Assembly: GCA_009783135.1 (NCBI GenBank)
Contig: WRHS01000022.1
Location: 1-17,887 of the forward strand
Reading direction: 5' to 3'
Source: Dehalococcoidia bacterium
Lineage (GTDB): Bacteria > Chloroflexota > Dehalococcoidia > Dehalococcoidales > UBA1222
DNA: 17,887 nt
Shown here: piece by piece, positions 6,189 to 14,299 of the stretch
Numbering within the stretch: position 1 is the first letter of the stretch
How the letters are laid out: the number at the start of each line of letters is the position of its first letter
Translations under genes and position numbers: made by a program
Notes under the pieces: model-generated
The model's database searches: none
What the model saw: only the letters and a program-made list of their open reading frames with translations
Told to the model about the DNA's origin: nothing

Positions 6189-8684
6189 ATGTACGCTTTT
6201 ATTTCACGCATTAGCGAAAGGTTTAAGTGGTGCATTGCTCTTTTTTGGGTTGCGCTGGCGGCTATTCTCTTTTTGGTTGCACCCAACCTCTCGGATGTTG
6301 GTGTTACAGACCAAAGCCAGTTTCTGCCAAGCGATACCGAGTCTGCCATGGCGAATGCCCTAATCAAAGATAAGTTTGCCTCAGCCGACCAGAAAGCGAC
6401 CTCCAGCGGTCTGCTGGTAATTCACAACGCAGATGGTCTGTCTGCGGCCGATATGCAGCAGGCAGGGCAGTTGCATGACTGGCTCGTATCAGATGCGGCA
6501 CCGGACGGCATTGTTTCCGTGGTGTCAGTATACGAATCAGACGCATTGGGGGCCACCCTCATCAGTGCCGACGGCACAACCATGCTGATGACTCTTGATT
6601 TCGCCCATGGCGCCATTGACCCGGTTGTAAAAGACGCCATCAGGCAAATCCGCTCTTATGTCGGCTCAAATTTCCCAGACTCTGAAATCTATTTTTCCGG
6701 TGATGCCGGACTTATGAATGACCTTTATAACTCGGTGCAACAGACCGTGGACCGTACAACGCTTGTGACACTCATACTGGTAACAGTGTTGCTTTTGATA
6801 GTATATCGCTCTCCTGTGGCCATCTTACTGCCGCTGATTACCATTGGGTGCAGCTACCTTGTGGCAATCGGGCTGCTTGGTTTCATGGCACAGGCCGGCA
6901 TGCAGGTTCCGACGCTAGCAGAGGCTTACCTTGTGGTCATCATTTTCGGTGTGGGTACGGACTACTGTTTGTTCATGGTATCACGTTTCCGTGAGGAGCT
7001 GGCGCACTCGGAACGCAGCAAGGCACAACACGCAGCAATATGTCATATCGGTCCAGTGCTTGCTGCCAGTGCCCTCACGGTGATTGTGGTTTTCTTATCG
7101 CTTGGCATTTCGCGTTTCGGTATGAATCAAACCACCGGTTATGCCATGGCATTGGGGGTGGCCGTCACGTTACTGGCAGGGCTTACGCTTACCCCTGCCC
7201 TTATTTCAATATTCGGTCGCAATGTTTTCTGGCCTGTGCGGCATTTGCCGGCGCAATCCGGCGGACGTTTCGGCTGGCATGCCATCGGAAAATGGGTTGC
7301 GGCGCATCCAACATGGGTTGCCGTACCTATCACGCTATTGCTGCTACTGCCATATTTTGCCCTTCCCCGCATGTCGCTTTCTGCCGGAGTGGTTGATCAG
7401 ATGCCGCAGAACGTGGAGTCTGTTTCAGGGTTTAATCATTTCAACGAGCGTTTCCCGGCGGGAGAGTTTTCCCCGTTGTATCTCATGGTACAACTGTCAG
7501 ACGATAACGCATACAATGGCGACATTTCATATGGTGCCGAACTTGCGCTGCTGGCAGGCTCGCTCATGCATGTGGAAGGCGTGTCGCGGGTGGATTTTTA
7601 CAATGCACCTGTTGCCGGCTTGCAGGAGTTTTCTGTACAAATCCAGATGTTAAAAGAGCAGTTACTTCAGGGCGTTATGTCCGATACGATGGGTTCTCTG
7701 CTCTCAATGCTCGGTGATGCCATGCAGGCATTGGCGCTGCAATACCCGACTGTAATCCAAAGCCAGAATTTCGCAACTGTGGCAGGAGCGCTGCAGCAAA
7801 TGCAGACCGCGGGAGACCCGACGCAAATTGTATTACTGCTTACGAATTTAGTCTCAGGGCTCAATGGGCTTACAGATGAGTTTAATTTGGCCGTTGATAC
7901 AGTTTTCAGCGCGTCAATTAAAGTGGCTTACTTCTCCGCGGATAACACTGTGGCGCGCATCAATGTTATTTTGCATGGTAATCCTTATGCAACCGCGGCA
8001 ACAAATACTGTGGATTCTCTGCGCGATGAAGCCCGCACCAGCCTCACTTCTTTGCCTCTTCTCACTCAGGCATCTGCATCCTCTTACCTCGGAGGCGAGC
8101 CCGCCACGCGGGCTGACATGCTGGACGTCAACAATAGTGATTTTGTCAGGGTTGCCATACTTGCCGTAATCGGCATATTAATCGTCATCATATTGTTGTT
8201 GCGCAGTCTGCTGGCACCGCTGTATATGATTTTGACTGTGCTGCTAAACTACGGCACGACGCTTGGTATTGTCACGTGGCTTTTCATCACATTGATGCAT
8301 AATGGCAGCATCGTGTATATGATTCCGCTGTTTATTTTCGTCATCCTAGTGGCACTGGGTGCGGACTACAACATCTTCCTTATGTCGCGCATCCGCGAAG
8401 AAGCGCACAAAATGCCCATAAAAGATGCCGTGGCCAACGCGGTCGGCGGAACCGGTGGTGTTATTACCGCCTGCGGCATCATACTGGCGGGCACGTTTGC
8501 TACATTGATGACCTCATCCATGCCGGTCGTGTTCCAAATCGGTGCGGCAATAGGCATTGGAATTCTTATCGATACGTTCTTGGTGCGTGCCCTGCTTGTT
8601 CCGGCTATTGCAACCATTTTGGGGCGCTATGGCTGGTGGCCGTCGCGGTTGTCTGCATCAGTGCCTACTAAAAAGCAGAGGTAG
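6189..8684 (+). CDS. MMPL/RND-superfamily membrane exporter
   Basis: An 831-residue protein of the MMPL type, a proton-driven RND-like transporter thought to move lipids or hydrophobic compounds across the cytoplasmic membrane. It has the typical two-fold layout. A first membrane helix (about 13-31) precedes an extracytoplasmic domain to about 190 and a block of helices from about 191 to 345. A helix at about 376-393, a second outer domain (about 395-650) and a second block (about 653-812) follow. Asp-Tyr pairs in GVGTDYCLFMVSRFREE (D258/Y259) and GADYNIFLMSRIREE (D726/Y727) match the proton-relay pairs of MmpL proteins. The ATG at 6189 has an AAAGGA site at 6173-6178. A TTG at 6153 would overlap hypE and is less likely. 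It starts 29 bases after hypE, so it is probably in the hyp transcript, though no link to hydrogenase assembly is known. The substrate cannot be told from sequence. Confidence 0.88.
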   Translation: MYAFISRISERFKWCIALFWVALAAILFLVAPNLSDVGVTDQSQFLPSDTESAMANALIKDKFASADQKATSSGLLVIHNADGLSAADMQQAGQLHDWLVSDAAPDGIVSVVSVYESDALGATLISADGTTMLMTLDFAHGAIDPVVKDAIRQIRSYVGSNFPDSEIYFSGDAGLMNDLYNSVQQTVDRTTLVTLILVTVLLLIVYRSPVAILLPLITIGCSYLVAIGLLGFMAQAGMQVPTLAEAYLVVIIFGVGTDYCLFMVSRFREELAHSERSKAQHAAICHIGPVLAASALTVIVVFLSLGISRFGMNQTTGYAMALGVAVTLLAGLTLTPALISIFGRNVFWPVRHLPAQSGGRFGWHAIGKWVAAHPTWVAVPITLLLLLPYFALPRMSLSAGVVDQMPQNVESVSGFNHFNERFPAGEFSPLYLMVQLSDDNAYNGDISYGAELALLAGSLMHVEGVSRVDFYNAPVAGLQEFSVQIQMLKEQLLQGVMSDTMGSLLSMLGDAMQALALQYPTVIQSQNFATVAGALQQMQTAGDPTQIVLLLTNLVSGLNGLTDEFNLAVDTVFSASIKVAYFSADNTVARINVILHGNPYATAATNTVDSLRDEARTSLTSLPLLTQASASSYLGGEPATRADMLDVNNSDFVRVAILAVIGILIVIILLLRSLLAPLYMILTVLLNYGTTLGIVTWLFITLMHNGSIVYMIPLFIFVILVALGADYNIFLMSRIREEAHKMPIKDAVANAVGGTGGVITACGIILAGTFATLMTSSMPVVFQIGAAIGIGILIDTFLVRALLVPAIATILGRYGWWPSRLSASVPTKKQR

Positions 8685-8743
8685 GCACGTACTGGTACGA
8701 GCATATTCATGTATTCACCCGGCAGCGCCCGGGCATAAATGAA

Positions 8744-8774
8744 AAGAGGCAAGAGTGGAAATCTCTCGCCTCTT
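8744..8774 (-). terminator. Terminator hairpin between convergent genes
   Basis: AAGAGGC (8744-8750) pairs with GCCTCTT (8768-8774). After one A-C mismatch, AGAG (8752-8755) pairs with CTCT (8763-8766) around a 7-base loop. Read leftward, the stem is followed by TTTCATTTA, so it fits best as the terminator of the DUF4160/DUF2442 operon. Read rightward the tail is less T-rich, but the hairpin may also stop transcription from the MMPL gene. Confidence 0.7.
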
Positions 8775-8797
8775 AGTTGACGCGTTACCTTATGTCA

Positions 8798-9157
8798 TCA
8801 AACACCAGCAGGCGTTTTCTTGGATTTGGTTGCTGTGGTTTTTGGTTTGAGAGAGGATGGTCTGCCGATACTGTTGGAGTTAGTCTTGAAAGCAACTCCA
8901 TAGTCATACAAGTTCTCGCATTCAATCTCTATGCCTTCATCCCATGATATGCCTGCTCCGGCAATATCAATCCTTACTCGATAAAATAGAGCCCTGTCAT
9001 TTTTCAGTTTTTTGAATTTTGCTCCCATTATCTTATGATTAAATAACTGGCTCACATCAAAATATCTGTGCTCCCCATTACTAAATCCGACAGAGATTAC
9101 ATATTCAAACAATGGTATAACCTCTGTAACTGTGTGCAGTTCATATTTTCCGTTCAT
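8798..9157 (-). CDS. DUF2442-domain protein
   Basis: A 119-residue protein of unknown function whose central part reads like the DUF2442 family: SVGFSNGEHRYFDVSQLF, then a lysine-rich FKKLKND stretch, a hydrophobic strand with AGAGISWDEGIEIECE and finally NLYDYG. The last 24 residues or so are rich in Lys, Ser, Thr and Pro (GRPSSLKPKTTATKSKK). They are probably disordered and could bind nucleic acid. I chose the ATG at 9157 because an AGGAGG site (9164-9169 on the minus strand) lies at good spacing inside the end of the upstream gene. A TTG at 9163 would sit on that site. It starts two bases after the DUF4160 stop, so the two are co-translated. DUF2442 and DUF4160 genes are often neighbours and have been considered toxin-antitoxin-like; this is unproven here. 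The gene is more AT-rich than its flanks. Confidence 0.8.
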   Translation of the reverse strand: MNGKYELHTVTEVIPLFEYVISVGFSNGEHRYFDVSQLFNHKIMGAKFKKLKNDRALFYRVRIDIAGAGISWDEGIEIECENLYDYGVAFKTNSNSIGRPSSLKPKTTATKSKKTPAGV

Positions 9158-9159
9158 AT

Positions 9160-9432
9160 TCAATCCTCCTTTTTGTGAGATAATGGGGGCAGTCTTTTCA
9201 CATCATTATTCTCTTGCATCCAATATAAATATGGACAGTACATTTCCCACCACTCCCTGAGACGCTTGAGTTTATTTGCAGGGAGTTTATTGCCTTTATA
9301 AAATTCGCACTCCCCGATAGTATATTTGGCTAATTTGTTATCAAACGCCACATGAAAATGAGGTGGCTTATGATCTGCCATGCTAGGATAAAGCATGATT
9401 GTCATCCCATCGAAGACTGCTACAGTTCCCAT
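9160..9432 (-). CDS. DUF4160-domain protein
   Basis: A 90-residue protein that matches the DUF4160 family along its whole length. Family hallmarks are the N-terminal strand ending in MTIMLYP, then DHKPPHFHVAF, where the PPHFHV signature carries two histidines. A Lys/Arg-rich helix before LREWWEMY follows. The function is unknown. The compact size and pairing with DUF2442 suggest a small two-gene module, possibly toxin-antitoxin-like. The ATG at 9432 gives the expected N-terminus. No ribosome site precedes it, but a TATAAT box ends five bases upstream, so the mRNA probably begins at or next to the start codon. It is the first gene of a two-gene leftward operon with lower GC than its surroundings, suggesting recent acquisition. 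Confidence 0.82.
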   Translation of the reverse strand: MGTVAVFDGMTIMLYPSMADHKPPHFHVAFDNKLAKYTIGECEFYKGNKLPANKLKRLREWWEMYCPYLYWMQENNDVKRLPPLSHKKED

Positions 9433-9437
9433 AGTTC

Positions 9438-9467
9438 ATTATATCTTTCATTCTCATTCGTTTTCAA
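9438..9467 (-). promoter_or_regulatory. Promoter of the DUF4160/DUF2442 operon (leaderless)
   Basis: On the minus strand a TTGAAA -35 box (9467-9462) and a perfect TATAAT -10 box (9443-9438) are 18 bases apart. Only five bases lie between the -10 box and the ATG at 9432. The transcript would therefore start at about the A of the start codon. Confidence 0.7.
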
Positions 9468-9527
9468 GCTGTTTGCAATGTGATTATGCACCACTCAGTC
9501 GTGTGATATCCCAATCCACTCGTAACT

Positions 9528-9556
9528 TTGACTGGATAAGGTAGCCGTGGCATAAT
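9528..9556 (+). promoter_or_regulatory. Predicted promoter of the DHA2 exporter gene
   Basis: TTGACT at 9528-9533 and CATAAT at 9551-9556 are 17 bases apart, close to the sigma-70 consensus. Transcription would begin near 9563 and leave a leader of about 87 bases before the ATG at 9650. Confidence 0.6.
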
Positions 9557-9605
9557 AGCTGCTTCTGTACAGTTGATAACACTGGTTGTGATGCGCTATG
9601 TCACG

Positions 9606-9617
9606 TTTCATGTGAAA
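9606..9617. promoter_or_regulatory. Candidate operator (short inverted repeat) before the exporter gene
   Basis: TTTCA and TGAAA arms surround a 2-base centre in the predicted leader of the exporter gene. Drug exporters are often controlled by TetR- or MarR-type repressors at such sites, but no regulator gene lies next to it. At 12 bases this could be chance. Confidence 0.25.
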
Positions 9618-9649
9618 TAGCCAGGCACGAAGAGATTGGTTTTAATAAG

Positions 9650-11251
9650 ATGGATACCGCCGCGCCGACAAGTTTTCATGCCCTGCCCAAGCATAAGATA
9701 GTCTTTACCATGGTTGGCGTACTGCTGGCCATGTTTATGGGCTCGCTTGACCAGACTATCGTTGATACGGCCATGCCGCGCATCGTTGCTGACCTTTCTG
9801 GGTTTGAGCACTATACATGGATTATAACGGTATATATCATTGCCTCGGCCATTGCTGTACCGATCGTTGGCAAGCTGACCGACATGTTCGGGCGCAAGCC
9901 TTTTTACCTTGGCGGGATTATCATTTTCACTATCGCCTCCATCTTTTCCGGTCTGAGCCGAAATATGCCGGAGATCATCATCTTCCGCGGCATACAGGGT
10001 CTTGGTGCCGGTGCCATGATGGCGAATGCTTTCATTGTAATTTCCGATATTTTCCCGCCTGCCGAGCGCGGTAAATATCAGGGGCTTATAAGCGGCGTGT
10101 TCGGCATGTCGGCCATCATTGGACCTACGCTGGGCGGACTTATTACAGACAGGCTATCGTGGCACTGGATTTTCTATGTGAATGTCCCGCTGGGGATTTT
10201 AATTATTATCCTGTTTACCTTCTTCTTTCCATACATTCGGCCCAATGCAAAACGTGGCAAGATTGATTTTCCCGGAATGGTTACGCTGTCGCTTGGTGTG
10301 ATGTCGCTGCTGCTGGCTCTTTCATGGGCAGGTGGGCAATATCCATGGCTATCGTTTCCGGTGATTGGGCTTTTGTCCCTTTTTGCGCTGATGCTACTGT
10401 CCTTTTTATACATTGAATCACACAGTAGCAACCCGCTTATTCCTCTGTCGCTATTTCGCAACCGCATCATCTATATAGCTGAGATTGTGGTATTTATGAC
10501 AGCCATCGGCATGTTTGCCGCCATCATATTTGTGCCGTTGTTTTTCCAGGGCGTGCTGGGGGCCACTGCCACAATCAGCGGCGGCTTTCTTACGCCTATG
10601 ATGCTGGGGCAGGTAACCGGAAGCTTTACGTCGGGGCAGCTATTGTCGCGTGCCGGAGGGCATTATCGCATGCAGGGTTTTATGGGATTGCTCATTATGT
10701 GCGTTGGTGTATTCCTGCTTACACGCATGAGCCCATCGACCGGCTATGGTATTGCCGTTGTAAATATCGTGCTAACCGGCTTTGGGCTTGGTATGACCAT
10801 GCCTTTATACACTATTGCCGTGCAAAACGCCGCGCCTTACCGCATGCTGGGCGTAGCAACATCCACCGTCCCGTTTATCCGCTCCATCGGCGCCTCCATG
10901 GGACTGGCTATTTTTAATCCTATTTTGAACAGCCAGTTTGCAAGCCATTTTACCTCAGGATTGCCGCAGGCAGTTAAGGATATTTTACCTGTGGAACAAA
11001 TAGAGGGATTAACACGTAATCCGCAATTGCTAATGAATGAGGAAACAGAAGCCGGCATCAAAGAAATCCTCATGCAAGCATCACCGCAGGGCGAGCAGCT
11101 GTTTGAGCAGTTACAGCAAAGTGTCAGGGAAGCACTGAGCTCAGCCATACATCACATTTTCATCATCGCGTTTGTGGCCGTTATAATTGCCGTACTGGTG
11201 CACTTTTTCATCAAGGAAATACCCCTGCGCAAGGACCATGGTAATGACTGA
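9650..11251 (+). CDS. DHA2-family MFS drug exporter (EmrB/QacA type)
   Basis: A 533-residue major facilitator protein with about 14 hydrophobic helices, the hallmark of the DHA2 family of proton-driven multidrug exporters. Conserved motifs are visible. Motif D1 is in helix 1 (LDQTIVDTAMPRI, 33-45). Motif A is between helices 2 and 3 (GKLTDMFGRK, 74-83). Motif C is in helix 5 (GPTLGGLI, 158-165). The extra loop before the last helix (about 440-500) is hydrophilic and glutamine/glutamate-rich. The ATG at 9650 gives a normal N-terminus, though the ribosome site is weak. It stands as a single gene with its own promoter. No membrane-fusion partner (EmrA) is beside it, which fits a single-membrane cell. 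The drug or metabolite exported cannot be predicted. Confidence 0.9.
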   Translation: MDTAAPTSFHALPKHKIVFTMVGVLLAMFMGSLDQTIVDTAMPRIVADLSGFEHYTWIITVYIIASAIAVPIVGKLTDMFGRKPFYLGGIIIFTIASIFSGLSRNMPEIIIFRGIQGLGAGAMMANAFIVISDIFPPAERGKYQGLISGVFGMSAIIGPTLGGLITDRLSWHWIFYVNVPLGILIIILFTFFFPYIRPNAKRGKIDFPGMVTLSLGVMSLLLALSWAGGQYPWLSFPVIGLLSLFALMLLSFLYIESHSSNPLIPLSLFRNRIIYIAEIVVFMTAIGMFAAIIFVPLFFQGVLGATATISGGFLTPMMLGQVTGSFTSGQLLSRAGGHYRMQGFMGLLIMCVGVFLLTRMSPSTGYGIAVVNIVLTGFGLGMTMPLYTIAVQNAAPYRMLGVATSTVPFIRSIGASMGLAIFNPILNSQFASHFTSGLPQAVKDILPVEQIEGLTRNPQLLMNEETEAGIKEILMQASPQGEQLFEQLQQSVREALSSAIHHIFIIAFVAVIIAVLVHFFIKEIPLRKDHGND

Positions 11252-11319
11252 TGGGGTAGTTTCCTCGCCCTTTGCTTTTTTGTTGCAGAACTTGTCTAGC
11301 CAAATTAAGCCAAGATGTG

Positions 11320-11325
11320 TATAAT
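11320..11325 (+). promoter_or_regulatory. Probable -10 box for the pyrophosphatase gene
   Basis: A perfect TATAAT lies 44 bases before the ATG at 11370. There is no good -35 box at 16-18 bases; the nearest candidate, TTGTCT at 11292-11297, is 22 bases away. Transcription would start near 11332 and leave a leader of about 38 bases. Confidence 0.5.
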
Positions 11326-11369
11326 GGAGCCCGTTAAATTTTCAAATACTGGAAAAGGAGTTTAATGTT

Positions 11370-13529
11370 ATGCCAGCTTTATTCTGGATTGTGCCTGTAG
11401 CCGGCGTACTCACAGTGCTGTTCGTGCTGTGGCTGGTGCGCGACGTGCTAAAACACGACCGTGGCACACCCAAGATGCAGGAAATCGGTGACATGATTTT
11501 TCAGGGTGCTTGGGCTTTTCTCAAGCGCCAATATAGCACTATCGCTGTATTCTCCCTTGTCATCGCTGTAGTCATTGGTGTTTTGGTCGGTGTGTTGGGT
11601 GGAAATGAGTCCGGATATACCGGATTTGCTATCGCGTGGCGCACGGCAGTGGCTTTCTTGGTGGGTGCCGCATGCTCGGCTGTTGCCGGTTTTGTAGGCA
11701 TGTACATCGCTGTAAAGTCAAATTTGCGTTGCGCCTCAGCTGCCCAAAAAAGTCTGAATGCTGCGGTTAACGTCGCACTGCGCGGCGGCGGTGTGGCAGG
11801 CTTCCTCATTACGGCTCTGTCTCTTATCGGTGTTACTGCCATTTTCTTTGCTTTTGGCGGATATGACAAGCCTGATATCGCCCCGCATTTGATTATCGGG
11901 TTTGGCTTCGGCGCCAGCTTCGTCGCCCTTTTTGCACAGCTTGGCGGCGGTATTTATACCAAAGCGGCCGATGTGGGCGCTGACCTTGTCGGTAAGGTTG
12001 AGTCCGGCATACCTGAGGATGACCCGCGCAATCCGGCCGTTATTGCCGACCTTGTCGGCGATAACGTAGGCGACTGTGCCGGACGCGGTGCCGACCTGTT
12101 TGAGTCCACCGCTGCTGAGAGCATTGGTGCCATGATTTTGGGTATTGTGCTTTATGTCGCGACCGGCAGTATCGTCTGGATTTTATTCCCGCTGGTTGTG
12201 CGCGGCTTTGGCATGATTGCCAGTATGGTTGGTTTGCTCACGGTGAAGGCCAAAGAGAACGAAAACCCCATGAGTGCGCTAAACCGCGGATATTACGTTT
12301 CCATCGGGCTGGCCATCATTGGCTTGTTTGTCAGCGTTTATTTCATGTTCCACGATCAATTGGCCGGCAAGGAAATGTGGCTCTTCGGTGCCGGTATGGT
12401 GGGCATTATAGCCAGCGTCATTGTGGTTTATGTCACGCAATACTACACCGAGTTCCGTTTCCGCCCGGTGCGCGATATCGCCGAGGCCTCTAAAACAGGT
12501 CCTGCAACCAATATCATCGCCGGTATGTCAGTTGGTTTTGAAACCACTTTCGCAACCGCAGTTATTATTGGCATATCACTCATTTTGTCTTACTGGTTCG
12601 GCACCAAAAGCGGTATTGATGGAGCCGGTGTTTTCGGTACGGCTGTGGCCACCATGGGTATGCTCATGACCTGCCCCTACATCCTCACAATGGATACCTT
12701 TGGTCCTATTACCGACAATGCCAACGGCATCAATGAAATGGCCGGTGCCGGTCCCGAGGTACGCCGCATAACAGACAAACTGGATGCGGTTGGTAATACC
12801 ACCAAGGCACTCACCAAGGGTTATGCCCTTGTTTCGGCAGGGCTTGCGGCTTTCCTGCTCTTCCAGGCTTATCTGGATCAGGTCGCTTTCATTCAGGGAG
12901 CTGAAGTCGGACACAGTGTAGTTGACCTGGCCCAAATTGAGGTCTTTGTTGGCGCTCTTCTGGCCGCCATGGTAGTTTTCCTTTTCAGCGCCATGTCCAT
13001 CAAGGCTGTTGGCAAGACTGCCAGCAAAATCATTGAGGAGGTCAGGCGCCAGTTCCGTGCTGACCCCGAAATTCTCAATCCCAAAGATCCGTCCAACCCG
13101 CATAAACCGGATTATGCCAAGGCGGTTGATATCACCGCCAAGGCCGGTATGCGTGAGATGATTGCCCCGGGATTGCTGCCTATTTTGGCACCTGTGATTG
13201 TTGGTCTGGTATTCCGCTGGATGGATTATGACGCGCCAATGGTAGTGGCCGGTTTCCTCATGGTCGGCACAATTGTCGGCATCATGATGGCCTCCTTCAT
13301 GAACAATGGAGGCGGTGCTTGGGATAATGCCAAGAAGATGATTGAGGACAATCAGCTTAAGGATGAGAACGGCAATGTCTTGGGCAAGAAAACAACGGCC
13401 CATGCCGCCGCGGTTGTCGGTGACACCATCGGCGACCCGCTGAAGGATACGGCAGGTCCGTCACTTCACGTACTCATCAAGCTGCTGGCGACTGTTACCT
13501 TGGTGTTGGCACCTCTTTTCATCAAATAA
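11370..13529 (+). CDS. hppA: K+-independent proton-pumping membrane pyrophosphatase
   Basis: This integral membrane enzyme hydrolyses pyrophosphate and uses the energy to pump protons. At 719 residues with about 16 helices it has full family length. The substrate and Mg2+ site is intact: DVGADLVGKVE (201-211), DDPRNPAVIADLVGDNVGD (217-235), DTFGPITDNANG (442-453) and the C-terminal GDTIGDPLKDTAGP. The sequence GNTTKALTKGYA has Lys479 and Thr482 at the two positions that separate the subfamilies; K+-dependent enzymes have Ala and Gly there. It is therefore predicted to be K+-independent and H+-pumping, not Na+-pumping. An AAGGAG site at 11355-11360 lies nine bases before the ATG. A strong terminator follows, so it is a single-gene unit. 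It probably recovers energy from biosynthetic pyrophosphate or adds to the proton gradient under low energy. Confidence 0.96.
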   Translation: MPALFWIVPVAGVLTVLFVLWLVRDVLKHDRGTPKMQEIGDMIFQGAWAFLKRQYSTIAVFSLVIAVVIGVLVGVLGGNESGYTGFAIAWRTAVAFLVGAACSAVAGFVGMYIAVKSNLRCASAAQKSLNAAVNVALRGGGVAGFLITALSLIGVTAIFFAFGGYDKPDIAPHLIIGFGFGASFVALFAQLGGGIYTKAADVGADLVGKVESGIPEDDPRNPAVIADLVGDNVGDCAGRGADLFESTAAESIGAMILGIVLYVATGSIVWILFPLVVRGFGMIASMVGLLTVKAKENENPMSALNRGYYVSIGLAIIGLFVSVYFMFHDQLAGKEMWLFGAGMVGIIASVIVVYVTQYYTEFRFRPVRDIAEASKTGPATNIIAGMSVGFETTFATAVIIGISLILSYWFGTKSGIDGAGVFGTAVATMGMLMTCPYILTMDTFGPITDNANGINEMAGAGPEVRRITDKLDAVGNTTKALTKGYALVSAGLAAFLLFQAYLDQVAFIQGAEVGHSVVDLAQIEVFVGALLAAMVVFLFSAMSIKAVGKTASKIIEEVRRQFRADPEILNPKDPSNPHKPDYAKAVDITAKAGMREMIAPGLLPILAPVIVGLVFRWMDYDAPMVVAGFLMVGTIVGIMMASFMNNGGGAWDNAKKMIEDNQLKDENGNVLGKKTTAHAAAVVGDTIGDPLKDTAGPSLHVLIKLLATVTLVLAPLFIK

Positions 13530-13549
13530 AAGCCTAAACGAACTGATCC

Positions 13550-13585
13550 GAGGGGGCGGCGATAATGCCGCCCCCTCTCTTTTTG
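13550..13585 (+). terminator. Strong rho-independent terminator after hppA
   Basis: An 11-bp perfect GC-rich stem, GAGGGGGCGGC (13550-13560) with GCCGCCCCCTC (13567-13577), surrounds a 6-base loop GATAAT. A T-rich tail (TCTTTTTG) follows. It separates hppA from the two-component genes. Confidence 0.93.
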
Positions 13586-13614
13586 TCCTTTACTTTGCCT
13601 TTACGCCGCGATGT

Positions 13615-13620
13615 TATAAT
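13615..13620 (+). promoter_or_regulatory. -10 box for the response regulator gene, very short leader
   Basis: A perfect TATAAT ends 13 bases before the ATG at 13634. The start of transcription would fall near 13627, leaving about seven bases of leader, too few for a normal ribosome site. No clear -35 box is seen at standard spacing; weak candidates overlap TTTACT at 13589 and TACTTT at 13591. Confidence 0.5.
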
Positions 13621-13633
13621 ATAGGCATTCGAT

Positions 13634-14299
13634 ATGCGCATTTTAGTTGTAGAGGACGAGCAGGCATTGGCACAGGCGCTGGCACATGGTCTGTCGCGTT
13701 ACGGTTATTCCGTTGACACGACATACGACGGCGAGACAGCGCTGGTGATGGCTGAGGTTAATGCTTATGACTTGGTATTGCTTGATCTTAACCTTCCTAA
13801 AATGGATGGGCTGGAGGTATGCCGCCGCCTGCGTGCTGCAGGCTCACGGGTCGGCATTCTAATGCTAACGGCCCGCTCAGGGCTTGAGGAGCGCATCACA
13901 GGTTTGGATAGCGGAGCGGATGACTACCTTGTTAAACCGTTTCAGTTTGCCGAGTTGCTGGCTCGCGTGCGCGCCGTACTGCGCCGCGACGGAGAAACAC
14001 GCAGTGCCGTCCTGCAATCTGGCAGTCTGATGCTTGATCCAAACACTATCAAGGTATTTGTTGACTCAACGGAAATTCCGCTTACTGCGAAGGAGTTTGG
14101 CATACTTGAGTACCTTTTGCGCAATGCATCACGCGTAGTAAGCCATGAAGAGTTGCTTGAGCATGTTTGGAATGAGGACGCCAATATGTTCACGCAGACG
14201 ATCAAGGTGCACATCAACAACATTCGCAAAAAGCTGGCGGCCGCAGGTGACGCCGAGCGCATCGCCACTGTCAAAGGGCGCGGATATATTGTGAGTTAA
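13634..14299 (+). CDS. OmpR/PhoB-family response regulator
   Basis: A 221-residue DNA-binding regulator with a receiver domain (about 1-115) and a winged-helix domain (about 125-221). Receiver residues are intact: acidic E7/D8/E9, phospho-acceptor Asp51 in LLDLNLPKMDGLEV, Thr79 and Lys101 (VKPF). The C-terminal part has the PhoB pattern, with LTAKEFGILEYLL, VSHEELLEHVW and the recognition-helix region TIKVHINNIRKKL followed by VKGRGYIV. Its stop overlaps the start of the kinase gene by one base (TAATG), so the pair is coupled. There is no clear ribosome site before the ATG, in line with a nearly leaderless transcript. The signal and target genes are unknown; the protease gene downstream is a plausible target. 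Confidence 0.95.
   Translation: MRILVVEDEQALAQALAHGLSRYGYSVDTTYDGETALVMAEVNAYDLVLLDLNLPKMDGLEVCRRLRAAGSRVGILMLTARSGLEERITGLDSGADDYLVKPFQFAELLARVRAVLRRDGETRSAVLQSGSLMLDPNTIKVFVDSTEIPLTAKEFGILEYLLRNASRVVSHEELLEHVWNEDANMFTQTIKVHINNIRKKLAAAGDAERIATVKGRGYIVS

Noticed and set aside
11253..11281. Terminator after the DHA2 exporter gene (GGG/CCC followed by six Ts)
   Set aside because: Only three pairs can form in the stem; the T run alone is not enough.
12576..13403. 275-codon minus-strand open frame opposite hppA
   Set aside because: It is a shadow of the well-conserved pyrophosphatase gene and resembles no protein family.
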